Source: Alsobacter sp045348435
GTDB taxonomy: Bacteria > Pseudomonadota > Alphaproteobacteria > Rhizobiales > Beijerinckiaceae
Assembly: GCF_045348435.1 (NCBI RefSeq)
Contig: NZ_CP157484.1
Coordinates: 5,208,001 to 5,272,000 of the forward strand
Direction: 5' to 3'
DNA: 64,000 nt
Positions 9,479-21,185 of this stretch are shown piece after piece. The position numbers and the translations under genes were made by a program. The notes under the pieces were generated by a model. The model made no database searches. It had not been told where the DNA came from and was given only the letters and a program-made list of their open reading frames with translations. Every line of letters starts with the position of its first letter. Position 1 is the stretch's first letter.

Positions 9479-10828
9479 TCAACTGCGAAGTTCGCCACCT
9501 GTCCGCACGAGCGCTTCGCGCAAGGACCGCTCCCGAGCGCGCAGAGCCGGGCTGATCTCCACGCAATAAGGCGGCCTGAGCGGCGCAAGCCCGAGGACGG
9601 CTTCTGGGAAGCGCGCCATTCTGTCCTTCGCGCGCGTCCGGATCGACCCTACTGCCCGGTTCACGGCTTCGAGCATGCGCCCGTCTTGCATAGCCGGCTG
9701 CAGCAAGGGTTCACCAACGACGAGCTCATCATGCAAGGCGATGATATCCCGCGTATAAACACCATGGCGATGCTGGCGGTACACCTGCTTTCGGCAAGGC
9801 AGCGAGTGCTTACCGGCTGCGAGCTTCATTCGGCCCTTTCCGCCGTATTCCGTAAGCTTGTAAGCGAAATCCAAATCAGGGGCGTCGGATGAGACGCTCA
9901 TGGCGGTTCCAACGCCGAAAGCGTCAATGGGGCACTTCGCGGCCACCAAGGCGTCGATCTTGGTCTCGTCCAGCCCGCCGCTGACGAAGATCTGGATGTT
10001 CGCCAATCCGGCCTGGTCGAGCATGATGCGAGCTGCCCGGGAGAGATAGTCCAAGTCGCCTGAGTCGAGCCGAATGCCCCTGAGCGTGCGGGGCAAGCGT
10101 CCGCTTTCGATGAGACGAACGATCTTTTCAAGGGCGTGCAGCGTATCGTATGTATCCACGAGAAGAATGGTGGTGGGATAGAGGTGGGCGAAACGCTGGA
10201 AAGCCTCGCCCTCGCTATCAAACGCTGCGATGAAGCTATGGGCGACCGTACCGGTCACGGGTAGCCCGTAGATTTGTCCAGCCAACACGTTCGAGGTCGC
10301 CGAAACACCCGCAATCGCAAAAGCCCGAGCGCCCTTGAGCGCCGCATCGAGGCCTTGCGCGCGGCGGGATCCAAAATCGACCACCGGCCGCCCGGCTGCG
10401 GCTTTCACGATGCGCGCCGCCTTGCTTGAAAGCAATGTCTGCAGCCCGATCTGGTTCATCAGAAAGGTTTCGACGATCTGGGCCTGACCGATCGGGGCAG
10501 TGACCTCCAGAATGGGTTCATTCTCGAAGACCAGCTCGCCTTCGGGAATGGCGTCGATGTGACCAGTGAACCGAAGCCGAGCGAGGTACTCAAGGAATTT
10601 GGGCGGAAACAATCCCAGACTTCGCAGGTGCTCTACATCCTCCGGTGAGAACCGCATCTTCTCGACTTCGGCCAAAGCATCCGCAAGCCCGCAAGCGACG
10701 AGGTAATTGCGACCGGGCGGCAGTTTGCGCACGAACAGACTGAAGGTCGCCGGCTCGCTCATCCCAAGGGCCCAGTAGGCATGCAGCATGGTGAACTGGT
10801 AGAGGTCGGCGAAGAGAGGGAGCGCCAT
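9479..10828 (-). CDS. pncB: Nicotinate phosphoribosyltransferase
   Basis: A 449-residue enzyme of the Preiss-Handler NAD salvage route that joins nicotinate to PRPP to form nicotinate mononucleotide. Seen: DLYQFTMLHAYW at the N-terminus, NQIGLQTLLSSKAAR, DFGSRRAQG, GTVAHSF (the region of the phosphorylated His) and GIRLDSGDL. I placed the start at 10828 (GAGGT about nine bases upstream); the frame stays open upstream only as antisense of pncA. It follows pncA by 13 bp, so nicotinamide deamidation and nicotinate capture form one operon. A PRPP synthetase fusion 2.5 kb away could supply the co-substrate. Confidence 0.93.
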   Translation of the reverse strand: MALPLFADLYQFTMLHAYWALGMSEPATFSLFVRKLPPGRNYLVACGLADALAEVEKMRFSPEDVEHLRSLGLFPPKFLEYLARLRFTGHIDAIPEGELVFENEPILEVTAPIGQAQIVETFLMNQIGLQTLLSSKAARIVKAAAGRPVVDFGSRRAQGLDAALKGARAFAIAGVSATSNVLAGQIYGLPVTGTVAHSFIAAFDSEGEAFQRFAHLYPTTILLVDTYDTLHALEKIVRLIESGRLPRTLRGIRLDSGDLDYLSRAARIMLDQAGLANIQIFVSGGLDETKIDALVAAKCPIDAFGVGTAMSVSSDAPDLDFAYKLTEYGGKGRMKLAAGKHSLPCRKQVYRQHRHGVYTRDIIALHDELVVGEPLLQPAMQDGRMLEAVNRAVGSIRTRAKDRMARFPEAVLGLAPLRPPYCVEISPALRARERSLREALVRTGGELRS

Positions 10829-10841
10829 GGTGCATACCTCG

Positions 10842-11405
10842 TCAGACTTCCGTGAGGAACACGCCCGCATCAAGAATTTCCATGCGAGTGGCGGCGGAGC
10901 CTTCGGGGCTAAGCCCGCGCGTACATTCCGTGAGCAGATGCGTCTCAAAGCCGGCTGCGGCGGAGGCCAAGGCCGTGGCGCGCACACATATGTCTTCCGC
11001 AAGCCCGCCGATCCAGACCCGTCGGACGCCTCGGCCCCCAAGCCAATCCGCGAGCCCGGTCTCGTCAAAGGCGGAATACTGATCGCGGTCCAACCGAGTG
11101 CCCTTGGTGACCAAGACGAAGCCCGGCGGCAGTCGGAGGGTGGGGTGGAAGGCGGCGCCCCGGGACCCTGCGAGGCAGTGGACAGGCCAGGGGCCGCCAT
11201 TCGGAACGAAACTTGGATGCTGGGCGGGATGCCAATCGGCCGAAGCAACAATGGTTGCGTCGCCTTGGACCGCACGGCTGATCCATCGGTTTGCGGCTGG
11301 AACCACATGATCTCCATCAGGCACGGGGAGCGCTCCGCCTGAGCAGAAGTCATTCTGGAGATCCACCAGCAGCAGAGCGTCTTTGGGTGTGAAAGTGGCG
11401 GTCAT
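10842..11405 (-). CDS. pncA: Nicotinamidase (isochorismatase-like hydrolase)
   Basis: A 187-residue cysteine hydrolase that deamidates nicotinamide to nicotinate. The catalytic triad is visible as Asp15 (LLLVDLQNDF), Lys101 (VTKGTR) and Cys140 (GGLAEDICVRATAL). A metal site is given by Asp57, His59 and His63 in ADWHPAQHPS. Length and order match PncA rather than isochorismatase. It is first in the pncA-pncB operon and divergent from the kinase-like gene at 11482. Confidence 0.93.
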   Translation of the reverse strand: MTATFTPKDALLLVDLQNDFCSGGALPVPDGDHVVPAANRWISRAVQGDATIVASADWHPAQHPSFVPNGGPWPVHCLAGSRGAAFHPTLRLPPGFVLVTKGTRLDRDQYSAFDETGLADWLGGRGVRRVWIGGLAEDICVRATALASAAAGFETHLLTECTRGLSPEGSAATRMEILDAGVFLTEV

Positions 11406-11481
11406 GGATGTCGTCCCGTCGCGCCCCCGCCGGATCGATGATTTTGATTCGGCGCCCTCGCTGAGGGAGGGCAGGATCGGG

Positions 11482-12525
11482 ATGGTCGCTCGCCGTCATG
11501 GTCAGATCATGGAGAGCCTGTTGGCGGAAGAGCCAAACCCGCCGTGTGAACCCGCCGCCGTGCTGGCGTTGTTGAGCGCCCGTGGCGCCCTCGTGGAGCT
11601 ACGTGAAACGAGGACGTCGTGGGTCTTCCTGACGCCGGGCGACGTTTTCAAGCTGAAAAAACCCGTGCACGACAAAGATCTCGATTTCCGCACGGCGGAC
11701 GCCCGCCGCCGCAATTCGGAAAACGAGGTTCGCCTGAACAGGCGACTTGCGCCCGACACTTATATCGGGGTCGTTCCGGTCGTCCGGATCGGCGAGGCGC
11801 TAGCCCTGGGAGGCGAGGGACGCGTCATCGATTGGCTCGTCCACATGAAGCGCCTACCCGAGGGGTTGTTCCTCGACAATCTTGCGCGCGGCGGCAGAAT
11901 TCCAAGACATCGCGTCGAGATCTTGGCCCATCGGCTCGCTGAGTTCTATGCCGCGGCGCCGACGGCCAGCGCGGATCCCGAAGAGTACCGGGCGCAGATC
12001 AGGCGCGAGATCCTCGAGGCGCGCGCAACGCTGTCTCACGCGCGGTTCAACTTGTCGCCATCGTTCCTGCGACGCATCATCGGAGCCCAGCTCAGGTTCG
12101 TGGGCTCCCGATCCGATCCGGTTTGCCGACCTGTTGAGATGGGGCGCATCGTAGAGGGGCATGGCGACTTGCGTCCCGAACATATCTGGCTGGGAGCGCA
12201 TCCCCTCGTGATCGACTGCCTGGAGTTCAGCTATGGATTGCGCTGTGTCAGTCCTTTCGACGAGCTCGCCTATCTGGGGCTCGAATGCGACCGCCTGGGC
12301 TCCGGCTTCATCGGTCCCATTCTGATCGAGACTGCGGCCGAACGCCTGGGTTACCGCCCGCCCTCTGCGCTCCTGGCTTTCTACCGGAGCCTTCGAGCCA
12401 TAATGAGAGCGAGGTTCTCTCTCCGCCACCTCCTGGAGCCGAGCCCCCGACAGCCGGAAAAATGGCCGCCTCTAGGGCGCGCGTATCTAAGATTGGCCGA
12501 CCGCGCCGCCAGCGAGCTCAGCTGA
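11482..12525 (+). CDS. COG2187 aminoglycoside-phosphotransferase-like protein
   Basis: A 347-residue protein kinase-like fold protein of the uncharacterised COG2187 family. The catalytic loop EGHGDLRPEHIWL and the metal-binding IDCLEF follow the aminoglycoside phosphotransferase pattern. The N-terminal half carries VFLTPGDVFKLKKPV, the expected nucleotide-binding lysine region. COG2187 proteins often bear a C-terminal P-loop kinase domain; here it is absent. In-frame starts at 11404 and 11383 exist but would overlap divergent pncA, so I chose 11482, preceded by AGGATCGGG. The substrate is unknown; resistance to aminoglycosides should not be assumed. Confidence 0.8.
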   Translation: MVARRHGQIMESLLAEEPNPPCEPAAVLALLSARGALVELRETRTSWVFLTPGDVFKLKKPVHDKDLDFRTADARRRNSENEVRLNRRLAPDTYIGVVPVVRIGEALALGGEGRVIDWLVHMKRLPEGLFLDNLARGGRIPRHRVEILAHRLAEFYAAAPTASADPEEYRAQIRREILEARATLSHARFNLSPSFLRRIIGAQLRFVGSRSDPVCRPVEMGRIVEGHGDLRPEHIWLGAHPLVIDCLEFSYGLRCVSPFDELAYLGLECDRLGSGFIGPILIETAAERLGYRPPSALLAFYRSLRAIMRARFSLRHLLEPSPRQPEKWPPLGRAYLRLADRAASELS

Positions 12526-12655
12526 TTCGATCCCGGAGCCTCACCGTCCCGCAAAGACCTCCGCAGGCCTCCAGGCCCGCGGCCTCAGTCACCGATGTCG
12601 CCGTGAGCTGGTGAGCATCGGTTGCAGCCGCATGTCTGTCCTGTTAAGCTTTGCT

Positions 12656-12684
12656 TTGACGCTCCGAAACGTGATGAATACTTT
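12656..12684 (+). promoter_or_regulatory. Candidate sigma-70-type promoter ahead of the GYD gene
   Basis: TTGACG, a 17-bp spacer and TACTTT lie in the 337-bp gap between the COG2187 gene and the GYD gene, about 180 bp upstream of the latter. The -10 match is modest. No other gene or RNA is apparent in 12526-12862. Confidence 0.3.
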
Positions 12685-12862
12685 TTCCTAGACCCTGTAC
12701 GACGCCGCACGGGACGCTGGCCGCATTGTGCCGAGATCGGCCGCGTAATGGGCGGAGGCGACTGGGGCTTGGCCGCGCGTCGCCAAACCGGCGCAATAGA
12801 GCTTGGAGCGGGATTGTCCTGACAACGAGGCCGCTCTCAGCGGACCTCAAAGGGAGGTCGTG

Positions 12863-13201
12863 ATGCCAGTCTTCATCACCCAAGGGCGGTTCACTCGCGA
12901 GGCGGTCGCCGGCATGATCATGCGTCCGGAGGACCGTTCTGAAGCTGTAGCCCAGCTCTTCGCGAAGTCGGGCGGCAAGCTCCTCTCCTACTACATGACT
13001 TTCGGCGACTACGACTTCATGCTGGTGTCTGAAGGCCCGCAGGAGGGCGTGGCGACCGCCGCCATCATCGCCGCCGCGGCCGGCGGGGTCACGGATCTGA
13101 AGACCACGCTCGCCATGACGGGGAGCGAGATGAAGGACGCCTTCGCCAAGGCCGCCCCACTGGCGGCGAGTTTCCGGGCGGCAGGCCAAGCCCGCGCCTG
13201 A
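12863..13201 (+). CDS. GYD-domain protein
   Basis: A 112-residue protein of the GYD superfamily, small ferredoxin-like alpha/beta proteins. It shows LLSYYMTFGDYDFMLVSEGP, the signature after which the family is named, and the expected beginning FITQGRFT. GGGAGG lies a few bases before the ATG at 12863; an upstream in-frame start at 12803 lacks a ribosome-binding site. Function in the family is unknown; dimeric ligand binding is presumed from the fold. It is followed by the PAS-PRPP synthetase gene. Confidence 0.85.
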   Translation: MPVFITQGRFTREAVAGMIMRPEDRSEAVAQLFAKSGGKLLSYYMTFGDYDFMLVSEGPQEGVATAAIIAAAAGGVTDLKTTLAMTGSEMKDAFAKAAPLAASFRAAGQARA

Positions 13202-13243
13202 GGCATCCGGTCCGGCTGCAGGTCATTTTCAGATCCGGCCGCC

Positions 13244-13259
13244 GCTGTCCCGGGACAGC
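13244..13259. promoter_or_regulatory. Perfect 16-bp palindrome
   Basis: GCTGTCCCGGGACAGC, with no spacer, lies 43 bp after the GYD gene and 138 bp before the PAS-PRPP synthetase start. It could bind a dimeric regulator. Nothing identifies which one. Confidence 0.35.
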
Positions 13260-13396
13260 AGTTCTGCGTTCTGGGCAGGAGCTGAAGCTTGGGCGATTTC
13301 TCAGCCCTGCTGCAAGGGCGCGGCCACGGATCCGGCTGAGAATGCGCAAGGCGCTCGGCTGCGGGGTGATCTATCGCTGCGTCCCAGGAGATCAAC

Positions 13397-14911
13397 GTGG
13401 ACCGCAGGAGCCCCGTGATGACCAGCCTCGCCCTCGGCGATCCGCCGCTCAGACGGCTCTTCGGTGAACTCGACTACGCGGCGCGGGCGGGTTCGGAACG
13501 GCTCCGCCAGATGTCCGAGTCCTGGACGGCGTTGCGAGGCGCCAGCCTTGCCCCGTCCTGGGAGGACGCGCAGCGCGCTGGGTTCCCTGCCTTTCCGTGG
13601 GGGTTCGCGTTTCGGGCCGCTGCCGGCAGGGACTACGATCGGCTGCACGCCGGTCCGCAGGCGGAACAGCTGCTGGGCGGCTCCTTCGCAAAGCTCGGAT
13701 CAGCGCCGAACAGGCGCATGTCGGTCCGGCTGCGCAGGCTTTTCGATGCCGTGCTGGCGGCCGGGGAACCTGTCCTGGCGCGCGCGGATCGCGCGGGGAC
13801 GAAGCGGGAAGACCTGGAGATCCTGGTTCTTCCCGTCTCCACCGCGGGCGGGGCGGTCGACGCCGTGGTCGGAGGTTTCGCGCCGGAGCCCAGGAGCCAG
13901 GCGGCCGCAGGGGCCAGGCGCCCGGCGGCCCTGCGCCAGGCGCGCGACGACGCTCCCCTCGTTTTCGCGCTCGGCGCCTCCCACGACTTCGGGCTTGCGG
14001 TCGCGCACGCGCTCGGCTGCGAGCTCTCCGAGCATGAGGAGCGGGTGTTCGAGGACGGGGAGCACAAGGCCAGGCCGCTCCGTCCCGTCCAGGGTCGCTG
14101 TGCAATCGTGGTCCACAGCCTGCACGCCGACGAGACGCAGAGCGCCAACGACAAGCTCTGCCGCCTGTTGTTCTTCATCGGCGCCCTCAAGGATTCTGGC
14201 GTGAGACGGGCAAGGGTGATCGCTCCGTACCTTTGCTACGCGCGCAAGGACCGGCGGACGAAGCCCAACGACCCGGTCAGCACACGCTATGTCGCTCAGC
14301 TTTTCGAGGCGATGGGCGTCGACGGGGTCTCCACCGTCGAGGTCCACAACCCGGCGGCTTTCGAGAACGCTTTCCGGGTCCCCAAGGTCCATGTCGGCGT
14401 GCACGAGGTCATGCTCCCCTATCTGCTGAAGGCTGCGCGGGGTGAAAGGCTCGCGGTGGTCTCGCCGGACACGGGCGGGATGAAGCGCGCCGAGGCCCTG
14501 CGCCTGGCGCTCGAAGAGGCGACCGGGGAGGCGATCTCCAAGGCGTTCATGGAGAAGCAGCGCAGCCAGGGAGAGGTGTGGGGTGACCTGTTCGCCGGCG
14601 ACGTCGCCGGCCGGACGGCCGTCATCGTGGACGATCTCATCAGTACGGGAGGCTCCATGGCCCGCACGGTGGCGGAGTGCCGGAAGCGCGGCGCCGCGCG
14701 GGTCTTGTGCGTCGCTGCCCACGGCCTTTTTATCGGCGGCGCCTCCGCCCTCTTTGCATCCGATGCGGACCGGGTCGCCGTCACCAATTCCGTCCCTCTG
14801 ACGGCCGATCTGATGGCGCGCCACACCGACCGGATTGACGTGCTGGACGTCAGCGGCGCCGTCGCGACGGCCGCCAGGGAGGCAGGCTGGCTGAGTGACC
14901 TCAATCACTGA
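13397..14911 (+). CDS. PAS-like domain fused to ribose-phosphate pyrophosphokinase
   Basis: A 504-residue protein. Residues about 190-504 are a full PRPP synthetase: the flexible loop RKDRRTKPND near 284, DTGGMKRA, and the PRPP loop VIVDDLISTGGSM near 410. The product, PRPP, is the co-substrate of PncB and of nucleotide synthesis. The first 190 residues are not part of known Prs enzymes. They look like the alphaproteobacterial PAS_5 type (WTALRGASLAPSW, then RMSVRLRRLFDAVLAAGEPV and LVLPVS). This suggests enzyme activity tuned by a small ligand or redox signal (inference). A GTG at 13397 with AGGAGATCAAC upstream was chosen; an ATG at 13418 is also possible. Confidence 0.85.
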   Translation: MDRRSPVMTSLALGDPPLRRLFGELDYAARAGSERLRQMSESWTALRGASLAPSWEDAQRAGFPAFPWGFAFRAAAGRDYDRLHAGPQAEQLLGGSFAKLGSAPNRRMSVRLRRLFDAVLAAGEPVLARADRAGTKREDLEILVLPVSTAGGAVDAVVGGFAPEPRSQAAAGARRPAALRQARDDAPLVFALGASHDFGLAVAHALGCELSEHEERVFEDGEHKARPLRPVQGRCAIVVHSLHADETQSANDKLCRLLFFIGALKDSGVRRARVIAPYLCYARKDRRTKPNDPVSTRYVAQLFEAMGVDGVSTVEVHNPAAFENAFRVPKVHVGVHEVMLPYLLKAARGERLAVVSPDTGGMKRAEALRLALEEATGEAISKAFMEKQRSQGEVWGDLFAGDVAGRTAVIVDDLISTGGSMARTVAECRKRGAARVLCVAAHGLFIGGASALFASDADRVAVTNSVPLTADLMARHTDRIDVLDVSGAVATAAREAGWLSDLNH

Positions 14912-15042
14912 GGCCCCGAAGGCGAGACCGTCTCACCAAGTCGGCGCAGAAGAGCGATGACCTGATCGTCTGAGGTCTGACTGAATTCGTGGTATGCGCC
15001 GCTCACTCCACGCCGATTGCAGCGGGCCACCACGCTCAGAGC

Positions 15043-15150
15043 AGGACTCACCCGAGCGCTGGCATTGGTTCGGTGGAACAGCCAGTGAGGAGCCTTCCGA
15101 CCCGCTGATCCATTCAACACTGTCGCAAGAAAACGTACTTCGCGCCGTGA
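15043..15150. repeat. Degenerate copy of the glk 3' end (with 27182-27290)
   Basis: About 105 bp here align closely with the 3' end of glk and its downstream flank at 27182-27290. They share GGAACAGCC, CCGCTG followed by TCCATTCAA, and GTCGCAAGAAAA, with scattered substitutions and small gaps. Here it is not coding: read like glk, the frame breaks early. It sits in the 360-bp gap between the PRPP synthetase gene and the first usp gene; the rest of that gap holds no supported gene. It looks like the remnant of a partial duplication. Confidence 0.65.
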
Positions 15151-15176
15151 GAGGCGGGGCGGCGGTGCCGGCGAAA

Positions 15177-15190
15177 CTGATCCGGGTCAG
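15177..15190. promoter_or_regulatory. FNR-like dyad upstream of the first usp gene
   Basis: CTGATCCGGGTCAG is symmetric with FNR-box geometry (CTGA-N6-TCAG in place of TTGA-N6-TCAA). It lies 82 bp before the usp start. The outer C and G make it an imperfect match. Confidence 0.3.
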
Positions 15191-15271
15191 CGTCGCATCT
15201 CAGCGCTCATCCCATACTGACGTCCTCCATAGATCGAGAGCGCGGGCTGCGGTCCGCCCAAGAGAGGCGTC

Positions 15272-15742
15272 ATGTACCGGCACGTCATCGCTGCAACAGA
15301 TGGAACGCCGTTCGCCAGGCACGCCGTGGAACATGCGGTGGGTCTGGCCCGCGCGCTGGGCGCCCGGCTCTCGATCGTAACCGTCACCGAGCCCTTTCAT
15401 GTCTTCTCGCTTGAAGTCCAGCAACTCGAGGACAATCGGCCCCAGTACGAGGCGCATGCGCGCGCAATGGCCGAACGGGCGCTGAATGACGCGGCGTCGC
15501 TCGCGCGCGCCCAGGGCGTCAGCTACGAGCTTGTCCAAGTCGAGTCTGACCGGCCCTATGAGGCGATCATCGACGCCGCCGCCGATCGCGACTGCGACCT
15601 GATCGTCATGGCCTCGCACGGGCGAAGCGGAGTGGCTGCCGTGATCCTGGGCAGCGAAACCATGAAGGTCCTGACCCACTCCAAGATTCCGGTTCTGGTC
15701 ATTCGACCCGACGACTCCGGGCCTTGGGCGACCCTGACCTGA
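15272..15742 (+). CDS. Universal stress protein (UspA family)
   Basis: A 156-residue single-domain Usp. It has the ATP-binding pattern GxxG-9x-G(S/T) in SHGRSGVAAVILGSET near the C-terminus and the N-terminal strand with ATDGTPFA. Usp proteins accumulate during starvation, hypoxia or growth arrest and may act as ATP sensors. It is closely related to the second usp at 30078; both carry TVTEPFHVFSLEVQQ or a near variant, so they are recent paralogues. It is followed by the PEBP gene after 10 bp, and probably cotranscribed with it. Confidence 0.93.
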   Translation: MYRHVIAATDGTPFARHAVEHAVGLARALGARLSIVTVTEPFHVFSLEVQQLEDNRPQYEAHARAMAERALNDAASLARAQGVSYELVQVESDRPYEAIIDAAADRDCDLIVMASHGRSGVAAVILGSETMKVLTHSKIPVLVIRPDDSGPWATLT

Positions 15743-15752
15743 GGAGGCTTCC

Positions 15753-16214
15753 ATGGCCTCGGCGATGCATCTTCGTTCACCGGCATTTTCTCCCGGCCAG
15801 GGAATACCGCGGCGACACACCTGCGATGGTGAGGACGTCTCGCCGCCCCTGGAGTGGGGCGACGCCCCGGAGGACGCGCTCAGCTTCGCGCTCCTGTGCG
15901 AGGACCCGGACGCTCCTGCTGGCGTCTGGCGCCATTGGGCGGTTTACGATCTTCCCCCCGCGCTGCGGCGCCTGCCCGAGGGAGCAGGCGCGGAAGGCCA
16001 CCTGAAACAGGCCGTCAACGATTTCGGCCGGCCAGGCTATGGCGGCCCGTGTCCCCCGCGCGGTCACGGACCCCACCGCTACCGCTTCCGGCTTCTGGCG
16101 CTCTCGACGGCGGCCCTGGCCATTCCCGCCAAGCCGTCGTGCCGGATGGTGGAGCAGGAGGCGCGCAAGCGCCTCATCGCGGAGGCTGTCCTGGAAGGAA
16201 TCTACGGCCGCTGA
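15753..16214 (+). CDS. YbhB/YbcL-family PEBP-like protein
   Basis: A 153-residue protein of the phosphatidylethanolamine-binding/Raf-kinase-inhibitor-like family. Signature motifs are CEDPDAPAGVWRHW and YGGPCPPRGHGPHRYRF, which shape the anion-binding pocket. GAGGAGG precedes the ATG. Bacterial members lack a settled function. It follows usp closely and precedes the ACP-FAAL fusion by 33 bp, so all four genes from usp to the second acyl ligase may form one transcription unit; a role with lipids is suggested by this context only. Confidence 0.9.
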   Translation: MASAMHLRSPAFSPGQGIPRRHTCDGEDVSPPLEWGDAPEDALSFALLCEDPDAPAGVWRHWAVYDLPPALRRLPEGAGAEGHLKQAVNDFGRPGYGGPCPPRGHGPHRYRFRLLALSTAALAIPAKPSCRMVEQEARKRLIAEAVLEGIYGR

Positions 16215-16247
16215 AAATGGATCAGCGCCAGCGGGGGGACCGGATTC

Positions 16248-19048
<2,801 letters not shown>

Positions 19049-19052
<4 letters not shown>

Positions 19053-20698
19053 CCCTGAACGCCGGCGGCAGGACCTATCCACCAGCGGTCGACTGGGCGC
19101 TGCCCATCCCGCCAGCCCGGGTGGAGTCGATGCTCGACGAAGCCTGCGATCGTTTCGGGAGCCACGTCGCCTGTCGGTCGGCCGGAGAAACGCTCACCTA
19201 TGCGGTTTTGTCGGCGCAGGTGGCGCGTGTGGCCGGCGGATTGCGGGCGATCGGCGCCGAACGTGGCGAGCGGGTCGGCCTCATGCTGCCGAACTGCCCG
19301 AGTGCGGTGATCGCGTTCCTGGGCGTGCTGCGGGCGGGTTTGGTCGTGGTCAATGTCAGTCCGCTGCTCGCCATTCCAGAGATCGCTCGGCAGGCGCGCG
19401 ATTCAGGATTCCGGACCATCATCGTGCTGGATTTGGCCGACCACCTCGCGGTGGCGAAGGCTTTGATGCACGAGTGCCTCGTCCAACGCTGCATCGTAGC
19501 CGGGGCGACCGACTTCCTGGGCGGCGCGGCGCGCCTCCTCTATCGATGGACTCCCTTCGGGGGCAGAGGGACGATCCCGGCCGACGATCCTCGCTTTCTC
19601 CGCTTCGAACGGATCGAAGGTCAGCCTGGGCCAGCCGTGACGGACCCAACCGAGCTCGCAGTTCTGCAGTACACGGGCGGGACGACGGGAGAGCCCAAGG
19701 GCGTGATGCTGACCCATCGCGCCCTTCACGCCAACGCCGTGCAACTCGCCCGTTGGTTCACCCAGGCCGAGCCGGGCGCCGACAAGATCGTGGCCGTTCT
19801 GCCCTTCTTCCATGCCTTTGGGATGACCGCGGTGATGCTCTTCGCTGTCGCGCTGGGCGCCGAGATGATCCTGCAGCCTCGCTTCGATCCGGATGCGGTG
19901 ATCCGCGCCATGGAGCGCCGTCGCGCCACCATCCTGATCGGCGTGCCCCTCATGTTCCGGGCGCTGCTGCAGCGGCGGAGGCTGGCGAGGGCGGATCTCT
20001 CAGCGCTGAAGGTTTGCATCTCCGGGGGCGACCCGCTCGATCCGGCGCTCGCGGACGCCTTCAAGGCGGCGACCGGCGCGCGCGTTCTGCAGGGGTATGG
20101 TCTGACCGAGTGCGGGCCTGTCGTGACCTGCGGATCTTTGGACGTACCGATCAAGCCGGCGTCCTGCGGCTTGCCTCTCCCGGGGACTCGGCTGCGCATC
20201 GTCGAGCCGCACGCGCCGCAGCGCGAGCCGGCAGGGGAGGTGGGCGAGATCTGCGTGTCCGGCCCACAGTTGATGGCGGGCTACTGGAATCGGCCCGAGG
20301 AAACAGCCGCAGTACTCGGCGGCGGTTGGCTTCGCACGGGCGACCTCGGCAGGATAGACCGGGATGGGTACCTGTTCGTGGTCGATCGTCTCAAGGACAT
20401 GGTCACGGTCCGGGGTCGCCATGTGTTTCCACGGGTGGTGGAGGACGCAATCCGAGAGCACCCGGCGGTGGCCGACGTGGCCGTGATCGGAGCGCCGGCG
20501 GACGGTCCAGACAGCCGACTGGCGGCCTTCGTGGTCATGCGGCCCCGGGCCAGCATCACGGCGAAGGACCTGAGCGGCTTCCTGGAGAACCGCCTCGCGC
20601 CCTACGAACACCCTGCCTTGATCCGGTTCGTCGACCGACTGCCCAAGTCCGCGCTCGGCAAGATTCTGAAAGGGCGTCTCGCCCACACCCTGTCTTGA
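19049..20698 (+). CDS. AMP-forming acyl-CoA synthetase (FadD-like)
   Basis: A 549-residue ANL-family enzyme that activates a carboxylic acid, probably a medium- or long-chain fatty acid, to its CoA thioester. Seen: the P-loop-like YTGGTTGEPKGVMLTH near 209, YGLTECGPV near 350, the hinge TGDLGRIDRDG and the catalytic Lys in LPKSALGKILKG. The ATG overlaps the upstream stop by four bases, giving tight coupling with the ACP-FAAL-acyltransferase fusion. It ends 10 bp from the convergent DUF3775 gene. The specific substrate cannot be read from sequence. Confidence 0.88.
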
Positions 20699-20708
20699 AT
20701 GCCCCCGA

Positions 20709-21161
20709 TCAGCGGGAGGCGCCCGACGCTTCAGGCGATTCCGCGTCAGGGCGGCCCGGCTCAAACTCCTCGCAGGACAGGTCGCATTGGGCCAGCCCCT
20801 CCTTGAGATAATCGCCGAGCAGGGGCGTGCCGCAAAGATAGCGCGCCGTTCTCGCATTGTGGGCGTCGGAGGCGGCCTGGCGAAGGCTGTCGAAATTTTC
20901 GATGCTGTCGTCCCCCCGGCCAAGCCAAGTGAGGGCGACGAGATCGATCTGCTCATCCTCGCTGAGCCCGTTGATGAGGGCGACGAGCTCCCTCAGCACG
21001 GGATCGTCGGGATGGTTCTCCAGCACCGCCACCTGCAGATCATCGGCGGGATTGGAGCCGATGTCGGTTTCCGTCACTTCGTCCTTGGCATCGAAACGGC
21101 GCGCCAAAGCGGCCACTGCGCAGACCTTTTCGGGCGAGATCGCCAACTCTATGTCTGCCAT
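20709..21161 (-). CDS. DUF3775 protein
   Basis: A 150-residue acidic protein of the DUF3775 family, which is common in Alphaproteobacteria and has no assigned function. Family features are ISPEKVCAVAALARRFDAKD near the start, EDEQIDLVALTWLGRGD in the middle and PLLGDYLKEGLAQ near the end. GGAGACGACG precedes the ATG at 21161; an upstream start at 21185 is less likely. It is last in the apparent HPF-CSD, polX, DUF3775 operon, 24 bp after polX. Confidence 0.87.
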   Translation of the reverse strand: MADIELAISPEKVCAVAALARRFDAKDEVTETDIGSNPADDLQVAVLENHPDDPVLRELVALINGLSEDEQIDLVALTWLGRGDDSIENFDSLRQAASDAHNARTARYLCGTPLLGDYLKEGLAQCDLSCEEFEPGRPDAESPEASGASR

Positions 21162-21185
21162 CGTCGTCTCCTTTTTCACTCGCAC

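Noticed and set aside
11383..11481. Upstream starts for the COG2187 gene
   Set aside because: They would overlap the start of divergent pncA and leave no room for promoters; the ATG at 11482 has a better ribosome-binding site.
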